Origin: Pseudomonadota bacterium | Lineage (GTDB): Bacteria; Pseudomonadota; Alphaproteobacteria; Acetobacterales; Acetobacteraceae | Length of the DNA stretch: 9,742 bases | Assembly: GCA_021845555.1 (NCBI GenBank) | Contig: JAJZVS010000122.1 | Location: 1-9,742, forward strand | Direction: 5' to 3' | In this document: one piece after another, positions 6,174 to 9,742 of the stretch | Numbering within the stretch: position 1 is the stretch's first letter | How the letters are laid out: each line of letters starts with the position of its first letter | The notes under the pieces: generated by a model | Seen by the model: only the letters and a program-made list of their open reading frames with translations | The model's database searches: none | Told to the model about the DNA's origin: nothing | Position numbers and translations under genes: made by a program

Positions 6174-7001
6174 TCAGTCGGTCGGATCGCGCTGCTGGCG
6201 CTCGTAGTGGCGATAATATTTCTCGGTCACGAGGTCGGTCTTCACCACGATGGCGACATCGGTGGTGTTGAACTGCCGGTCGATCACCGCTCCGTCGCCG
6301 ACGAAGCCCCCCAGCCGGAGGTAGCCCTTGATGAGCGGCGGCAACAGACCGAGCGCCTGACGCCGGTCCACCGTGCCGGGGGGGAGCCGCCGCATCTCGA
6401 CGTAGCGGTCGGGAAGCGCGCGGGGACACAATGCGGGCGGCGCCAAGTGGTGCTCGCAGAGATAGGTGAGCTCGACCGCGAGCGCATCCGGGTCGGTGCC
6501 CGGCAGGCTGGCACAGCCGAACATCAGGTCGATCCGGTGATGGAACACATAGGCGGCGATCCCGCGCCACAGCAGCTGCATCACAGCCCGGTTGCGGTAG
6601 CCGGCATCGACGCAGGAGCGGCCAAGTTCCATCACTTGGCCGGAAAAGCGCTCGATGGCGGAAATATCATATTCGGAAGCGGAATAGAAATGCCCGATCC
6701 GCGCCGCCGCTTCCTGGCGGATCAGCCGGTAGGTGCCGACGACGGCTCCGGGACCCTCGCCGCGGGCATGATCGATCACCAGCAGATGATCGGCGATGGG
6801 ATCGAACTCGTCGCGGTCGCGGCCGAGCGCGGCGGTGGCGGGATCGGCGCTCGCGCCCATTTCCCCATAGAACACGCGGAAGCGCAGCGCCTGGCCGGCA
6901 TCGATCTCGGCGGCGTCGGCGGCGAGGCGCACGCCGAGGGGACCAGCCCGCAGTTCGGGAAAATCCGCGCCAATGGGATGGCCGATGGGACCGGCCGTCA
7001 T
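6174..7001 (-). CDS. olsB: L-ornithine N-alpha-acyltransferase (GNAT fold), first step of ornithine lipid synthesis
   Basis: This 275-residue protein is expected to acylate the alpha-amino group of ornithine with 3-hydroxyacyl-ACP, making lyso-ornithine lipid. The early segment A-L-R-F-R-V-F-Y-G-E-M-G (about 38-49), the central M-E-L-G-R-S-C-V-D-A-G-Y-R (125-136) of the acyl-donor site, and the C-terminal L-G-G-F-V-G-D-G-A-V-I-D (230-241) followed by Q-F-N-T-T-D-V-A are hallmarks of the OlsB/Acetyltransf_5 group. The ATG at 7001-6999 overlaps the fur stop codon as ATGA, so the two are probably translationally coupled. lnt follows 7 bp after the stop. The usual partner olsA, encoding the O-acyltransferase, is not in this window. 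A related hemolysin-like N-acyltransferase of other substrate cannot be fully excluded. Confidence 0.87.
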   Translation of the reverse strand: MTAGPIGHPIGADFPELRAGPLGVRLAADAAEIDAGQALRFRVFYGEMGASADPATAALGRDRDEFDPIADHLLVIDHARGEGPGAVVGTYRLIRQEAAARIGHFYSASEYDISAIERFSGQVMELGRSCVDAGYRNRAVMQLLWRGIAAYVFHHRIDLMFGCASLPGTDPDALAVELTYLCEHHLAPPALCPRALPDRYVEMRRLPPGTVDRRQALGLLPPLIKGYLRLGGFVGDGAVIDRQFNTTDVAIVVKTDLVTEKYYRHYERQQRDPTD

Positions 7002-7663
7002 CGCGCCGGCCGATCGGGCGCAGCGGCAAGCGAGGTGGCGGGCGGCGACGCGGTGTCCTCCCGGAGGTCCTCGCCGGTGCCGGCGCGGCCCTCGGCCCTG
7101 GTTTCGGGGCGGGCGCGCGGGCCGGCCAGCCGTTCGCGCGTGGCGGCGCGGCGCCGGGCGAACACCTCGAGGCGGAGCGAGACGAGGTCGAACCCCAGCC
7201 GGGCGGCGATTTCCTGGATCAGCCGGTCGTGCTCAGGGTCCTGAAATTCGATCACTTTGCCGGTCTCGATGTCGATCAGATGGTAGTGGTGGCCGTCCCC
7301 GGTCGGTTCGTAGCGGGCCCGGCCGCCGCCGAAATCGCGCCGCTCCAGGATGCCGCGCTCCTCCAGCAAGCGCACGGTGCGATACACCGTGGCGATGGAG
7401 ATGCGCCGATCGAGCGCGGCGGCGCGGCGATAGAGTTCCTCCACGTCCGGATGGTCGGCGGCATCCGACAGCACCGTGGCGATCACGCGGCGCTGGCCGG
7501 TCATCTTGAGGCCTCGTTCGACGCACAGCCGCGCGATACGCGATTCCAAAGAGTCCCCCGCGATTGGTCCCGGTCCTTCGCCCAGCCGCAGCGAGTCGGC
7601 CGGGGTCGGCTGCGCCCCGCGCCCCGAGACCCGCCGGCGCCAGCTTACCGGCGCCCGCGGCAC
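6998..7663 (-). CDS. fur: Fur-family metal-responsive transcriptional regulator (Fur/Mur type)
   Basis: This protein has an N-terminal winged-helix DNA-binding domain (M-T-G-Q-R-R-V-I at 54-61, recognition helix I-S-I-A-T-V-Y-R-T-V-R at 88-98). The dimerisation and metal domain has H-H-Y-H-L (125-129), a variant of the usual H-H-D-H-L, and E-T-G-K-V-I-E-F (133-140). These features match the alphaproteobacterial Fur/Mur clade; Zur or Irr is less likely. No C-x2-C structural zinc site is present. After the fold ends near residue 170, a tail of about 50 residues rich in Arg, Ala, Pro and Glu follows, longer than in most homologues. The start is uncertain. GTG 7663 gives 221 residues, whereas a TTG at 7549 preceded by GGGGGA would start just before the conserved S-R-I-A-R-L-C and give 183. 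The stop overlaps the olsB start (ATGA). Fur binds iron or manganese and usually represses uptake genes. Confidence 0.9.
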   Translation of the reverse strand: MPRAPVSWRRRVSGRGAQPTPADSLRLGEGPGPIAGDSLESRIARLCVERGLKMTGQRRVIATVLSDAADHPDVEELYRRAAALDRRISIATVYRTVRLLEERGILERRDFGGGRARYEPTGDGHHYHLIDIETGKVIEFQDPEHDRLIQEIAARLGFDLVSLRLEVFARRRAATRERLAGPRARPETRAEGRAGTGEDLREDTASPPATSLAAAPDRPAR

Positions 7664-7695
7664 GGACGCAAACCCGATCGGGGCGGCGCCGTGCC
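7659..7695. other. Nested dyad between mucR and fur, possible terminator or operator
   Basis: GGCACGG (7659-7665) and CCGTGCC (7689-7695) form a perfect 7-bp inverted repeat. Between them lies the perfect 10-bp palindrome CCCGATCGGG (7673-7682). The element sits 12-48 bp after the mucR stop codon, and its distal arm covers the GTG 7663 proposed as a fur start. With no T-run it may be a GC hairpin ending mucR transcription, or a protein-binding site upstream of fur. If it is a terminator, the later fur start at 7549 becomes more likely. Confidence 0.45.
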
Positions 7696-7706
7696 CCCGG
7701 ACCAGG

Positions 7707-8120
7707 CTACTTGACGGCGGGGCGCGGCTTGGTGCCGAGGCCGATGCTCTTGGCGAGCGAGGAGCGGTGCTGGGCGTATTTCGGCGCCACCATCGGATAA
7801 TCCGGCGGCAGGCCCCAGCGTTCGCGATACTGCTCCGGGGTCATGTTATACGAGGTTTTCAGATGCCTTTTCAGCATCTTGAGCTTCTTCCCGTCTTCCA
7901 GGCAGACGATGTACTCGGCGAACACGGATTTCTTGACCGGCACCGCCGGCTGTGGCCGGTCCGGTTCCGCCGGGGTGCTGCCGACCTCCGACAAGGATTT
8001 ATAGACCTGCTGGATCAGCGCCGGCAGCGCATCGGTGGGTACTGGGTTGTTGGACACATGGGCCGAGACGATTTGCGCCGTCAGTCCCAGGACATTATTG
8101 TTCGCCGGATGCTCGGCCAT
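7707..8120 (-). CDS. mucR: MucR/Ros-family transcriptional regulator
   Basis: This 137-residue regulator of the MucR/Ros family (PF05443) is of a kind that acts in alphaproteobacteria as an H-NS-like gene silencer, controlling exopolysaccharide, motility, cell cycle and virulence genes. The N-terminal oligomerisation region (about 10-45, L-T-A-Q-I-V-S-A-H-V-S-N-N) precedes the DNA-binding domain with C-L-E-D-G-K-K (73-79), L-K-R-H-L (83-87), M-T-P-E-Q-Y-R-E-R-W-G-L-P (93-105) and Y-P-M-V-A-P-K-Y-A (108-116). The usual Ros zinc ligands are only partly kept: Cys73 and His86 are present, the second Cys is Asp76, and Ser90-Tyr91 replace the His pair. Such zinc-poor variants occur in the family. 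ATG 8120 is preceded by AGGA with 6-base spacing, and length fits the family. It is divergent from tusA and has its own promoter. Confidence 0.93.
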   Translation of the reverse strand: MAEHPANNNVLGLTAQIVSAHVSNNPVPTDALPALIQQVYKSLSEVGSTPAEPDRPQPAVPVKKSVFAEYIVCLEDGKKLKMLKRHLKTSYNMTPEQYRERWGLPPDYPMVAPKYAQHRSSLAKSIGLGTKPRPAVK

Positions 8121-8141
8121 TGCATTTCCTATCTCGACCTG

Positions 8142-8168
8142 CCGTCCCCCGCTTCTATAAGCGGACGG
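8142..8168. promoter_or_regulatory. Dyad overlapping the mucR -10 box, candidate operator
   Basis: CCGTCC-CCC-GCTT (8142-8154) and AAGCGGACGG (8159-8168) are complementary over 10 bp with a 3-base bulge and a CTAT centre. The inner part CCGCTT/AAGCGG (8149-8154, 8159-8164) is a perfect 6-bp inverted repeat. The mucR -10 box (8154-8159) lies at its centre. A weaker plus-strand -10-like TATAAG (8156-8161) for tusA uses the same bases, so one bound protein could control both directions. Confidence 0.5.
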
Positions 8169-8182
8169 TGTTTCCGAAGCAA
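8154..8182 (-). promoter_or_regulatory. Sigma-70-type promoter of mucR
   Basis: On the minus strand TTGCTT (8182-8177) is followed by a 17-base spacer and TATAGA (8159-8154). Transcription would start near 8147, giving a leader of about 27 bases with an AGGA ribosome-binding site before the ATG at 8120. Confidence 0.65.
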
Positions 8183-8217
8183 TGACCCCGGGCCGACAAA
8201 AGAAGCGAAAGAATAGG

Positions 8218-8460
8218 ATGCAAGGCGCACCCACCCCCGACCAGGAGCTCGACATCACCGGCGAGGTCTGCCCGATGACGTTCGTGCGCACGCGCCTCGC
8301 GCTCGATCGGCTTGCCCCCGGGCAGATCCTGCGCGTGCGGCTGCGCGGGGAGGAACCGTTGCGCAACGTGCCCCGCGCCGCGGTCGAGCAAGGCCATACG
8401 GTGCTCGCGCAGGATACCGGCGCCGACGGGGTCACCACGCTGCTGCTACGGCGCGGCTGA
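8218..8460 (+). CDS. TusA-family sulfur carrier/sulfurtransferase-like protein
   Basis: This 80-residue protein has the TusA/SirA two-layer fold pattern: L-D-I-T-G-E-V-C-P-M-T (11-21) at the start of the first helix, a Gly-Gln loop (35-36), a strand I-L-R-V-R-L-R-G, and a second helix ending in Q-G-H-T-V. Cys18 is the expected persulfide carrier. The canonical C-P-x-P motif is C-P-M-T here, so the second proline is missing, and the usual Lys is Arg. TusA proteins carry sulfur for tRNA thiolation, molybdenum cofactor synthesis or sulfur oxidation; which applies cannot be said, and no tusBCDE or rhodanese is nearby. ATG 8218 gives the usual family length, although its ribosome-binding site is weak. 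An in-frame ATG at 8182 would add 12 mostly basic residues. The gene is divergent from mucR and converges on the metallo-hydrolase with 9 bp between stops. Confidence 0.85.
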   Translation: MQGAPTPDQELDITGEVCPMTFVRTRLALDRLAPGQILRVRLRGEEPLRNVPRAAVEQGHTVLAQDTGADGVTTLLLRRG

Positions 8461-8469
8461 GGCCCGGCG

Positions 8470-9324
8470 CTACACCGCCAGCCGCCAGGCCCCGCCGTCG
8501 CGCACGATCCGCCCGGCGGTGGCGCCGGCGAAATGCGTGCCCAGCACCAGCACCGGAGCGCCGGCGAGTTCGGCGAACATCCGCTCCCGCGTCCGCTGCG
8601 CCTCGGCCGGGTCCGAGTCGGCGGTGGAGGACCATTCGGGATGCGCGATCTGGCACGGGTGGTGCAGGAAATCGCCGGTGATCAGACCGTGCTCGCCGCC
8701 GGAATCGATCCGCAGGCTGACATGGCCGGGGGTGTGGCCGAGGGTCGGGATCAGGCTGAGTTCCTCGCAGATCCGGTGGTCGGTTTCGACCAGATCCACC
8801 AGGCCGGCATCGAACACCGGGGCCACCGAATCGGCAAACACGGTGCGCAGGTCCTCACGCCCGTGCGGGCCGGTCCAGTGCGCGTATTCGGCGCGGCCCA
8901 TCAGATAGCGGGCGTTGGGAAAGGTCGGTACCCAGGCGCCATCCTGGTGCATCGTGTTCCAGCCGACGTGATCGACATGGAGGTGGGTGCAGAGCACGGT
9001 GTCGATGCTCTCCCGCGGGGCGCCGGCAGCGGCGAGATCGGCCAGGAAGCGTGTGTTCAGGCCGTTCCAGGCGGGGATGCGGCGGCCCTGCTTGTCGTTG
9101 CCGAGGCAAGTATCGACGACGATGCGCCGGGTCGGGGTTTCGACCAGGAAGGCGTGGATGCTCATGCGCAGCCGGCCTTCATCGTCGGCGAAATGCGGGC
9201 GCAGCCAGGCGATCGGCAGGATCGCCTCCCGCGTTGCCTGCGGCAGCAGGAAGCGGCTGCCGCCGGTCGCTTCGAGTTCCAGCACCTTGGTGACGGTGAC
9301 GGCACCGATTTTCCAGCGCGACAT
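8470..9324 (-). CDS. Metallo-beta-lactamase-fold hydrolase
   Basis: This 284-residue enzyme has a complete dinuclear metal site: H114-x-H116-x-D118-H119 in T-H-L-H-V-D-H-V-G-W, the H-T-P-G-H motif (197-201), D218 in T-G-D-F-L, and H264 in L-G-T-H-F. It belongs to the MBL superfamily branch that includes lactonases of the AiiA/AttM kind and methyl parathion hydrolase-like enzymes. The substrate is not known, and a quorum-quenching role is only a possibility. No signal peptide is seen, so it is probably cytoplasmic. ATG 9324 is chosen because the conserved start M-S-R-W-K-I-G follows it and GAAGGA lies about 9 bases upstream. An open frame continues to 9552, but the added residues are Pro/Arg-rich and look non-coding. 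It converges with tusA with a 9-bp gap. Confidence 0.9.
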   Translation of the reverse strand: MSRWKIGAVTVTKVLELEATGGSRFLLPQATREAILPIAWLRPHFADDEGRLRMSIHAFLVETPTRRIVVDTCLGNDKQGRRIPAWNGLNTRFLADLAAAGAPRESIDTVLCTHLHVDHVGWNTMHQDGAWVPTFPNARYLMGRAEYAHWTGPHGREDLRTVFADSVAPVFDAGLVDLVETDHRICEELSLIPTLGHTPGHVSLRIDSGGEHGLITGDFLHHPCQIAHPEWSSTADSDPAEAQRTRERMFAELAGAPVLVLGTHFAGATAGRIVRDGGAWRLAV

Positions 9325-9639
9325 CCTGGCCGGTCCTTCGTCGGGGGCGCTTTTCGATATCAGCTTCGGGGCGGGCGAGCGAGGCCGGCCGCGCGCGGCC
9401 CCGGCTGGAGGAGACGCTGCCGCCGATTCCGGACAAGGCCTGATGCAGGCTGGGGGCGACGGGCCAGGCGGCGGGGGATCGGATCGTCTGCCGCAGCCAG
9501 GTGCGGGATCGAGAAAGCAAGGAATTTGAACCACAGGTGCACACCTATGCATCGTGCCGGTTCAGCGATCCCGCCCCCCTCGCATGGTGGAGCAGGCCCC
9601 CGGCGCGATCGTTCCACTCGGTCCATCTGCGTGCATCTG
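9325..9639. other. Non-coding stretch between the metallo-hydrolase and the intron
   Basis: No gene is supported in this 315-bp stretch. It must hold the promoter of the metallo-hydrolase, but only a weak -10-like ATATCG is seen near 9360 on the minus strand and no clear -35 box. Its right part (9529-9639) holds an imperfect inverted repeat interrupted at its end by the intron. The local composition includes C-runs and A-rich patches unlike the neighbouring coding DNA. Confidence 0.6.
9529..9639. repeat. Imperfect inverted repeat of the ACCACAGATGCACAC type
   Basis: The left arm has CCACAGGTGCACACC (9531-9545) followed by TATGCATC. The right arm CCATCTGCGTGCATCTG (9623-9639) reads CAGATGCACGCAGATGG on the other strand. 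The arms match at most positions over the core CAG-R-TGCAC and face each other across about 75 bp. They resemble the short CCACAGATGNACACAGATG interspersed repeats I recall from many bacterial genomes. The right arm ends exactly where the group II intron begins. Confidence 0.5.
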
Positions 9640-9742
9640 GTGCGCCCCGAAGGGTGCAATCACCTTGTGGGTGGAAGTCCCACCCGGGCAATGGTCGGTT
9701 GGCCCGGTAGCTGGCAGGCGGCGTGGGTGGGCAACTGCCCCC
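9640..9742 (+). mobile_element. Group II intron, 5' end (domain I start), truncated by the window
   Basis: The element opens with GTGCG, the conserved group II intron 5' end, and continues GTGCGCCC-CGAA-GGGTGCA. This forms a 7-bp stem (9641-9647 with 9652-9658, one G-U pair) closed by a tetraloop, closely like the opening GTGCGCCCAGATAGGGTG I recall for Ll.LtrB. A second stem GTGGG/CCCAC (9667-9671 with 9679-9683) follows. The G-T-A-G-C-T-G-G-C-A-G-G-C segment (9707-9719) fits domain I. Most of domain I, the reverse transcriptase/maturase gene and the catalytic domain V lie beyond the window, so activity and class cannot be judged. The 5' exon ends in CATCTG (9634-9639). Confidence 0.8.

Noticed and set aside
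4550..6271. Long plus-strand open frame (573 codons) opposite lnt
   Set aside because: It is antisense to a gene with an intact catalytic triad, is rich in Arg, Gln and Pro with no domain, and is explained by GC bias at third positions.
6066..7244. Plus-strand open frame opposite olsB and the fur 3' part
   Set aside because: It spans two clear minus-strand genes and has no recognisable domain or ribosome-binding site; it is a shadow of the coding strand.
8470..9324. Specific naming as an acyl-homoserine lactonase
   Set aside because: The metal site is shared by the whole superfamily and no substrate-specific residue pattern or quorum-sensing neighbour supports the narrower call.

Overview
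The window looks like a chromosomal segment of a high-GC alphaproteobacterium, most likely Rhodospirillales/Acetobacteraceae. The evidence is strong GC bias at third codon positions, a MucR regulator of the C-x2-D type, a PraR/PhrR-like HTH regulator directly downstream of lnt, an alphaproteobacterial Fur/Mur-type protein, an OlsB ornithine-lipid acyltransferase and a DUF2244 membrane protein divergent from nth. The genus cannot be fixed from the sequence alone.

Layout. Bases 1-842 carry the 3' part of a luciferase-like flavin monooxygenase (+). A 12-bp tandem repeat (854-913) follows, then a protein with a possible winged-helix N-terminus and a clear C-terminal FHA domain (986-2272, +). A 384-bp gap between convergent genes (2273-2656) is packed with perfect short hairpins. 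Next come endonuclease III (nth, -) and the divergent DUF2244 membrane protein (+). The DUF2244 gene ends in a hairpin shared with the convergent PraR-like HTH regulator (-), which has a near-consensus sigma-70 promoter (TTGACA-17-TACACT).

Upstream of that regulator on the minus strand lies a tight cluster, fur-olsB-lnt. fur and olsB overlap by ATGA and olsB and lnt are 7 bp apart, so an iron/metal regulator is translationally linked to a membrane-lipid acyltransferase and followed by the lipoprotein N-acyltransferase. Upstream again is mucR (-), divergent from a small TusA-family protein (+). Their common 97-bp region holds a mucR promoter whose -10 box sits inside a 10-bp-stem dyad. tusA converges on a metallo-beta-lactamase-fold hydrolase (8470-9324, -).

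The right end (9640-9742) is the 5' end of a group II intron (GTGCG start, with a first stem matching the Ll.LtrB-type opening). It enters just after the right arm of an imperfect inverted repeat and runs off the window. Apart from this intron most genes are core or regulatory. The best candidates for something undescribed are the hairpin array at 2421-2577, the mucR/tusA shared dyad, the winged-helix/FHA protein and the intron's repeat-associated target. No CRISPR array, tRNA, rRNA, defence system or biosynthetic cluster was seen.
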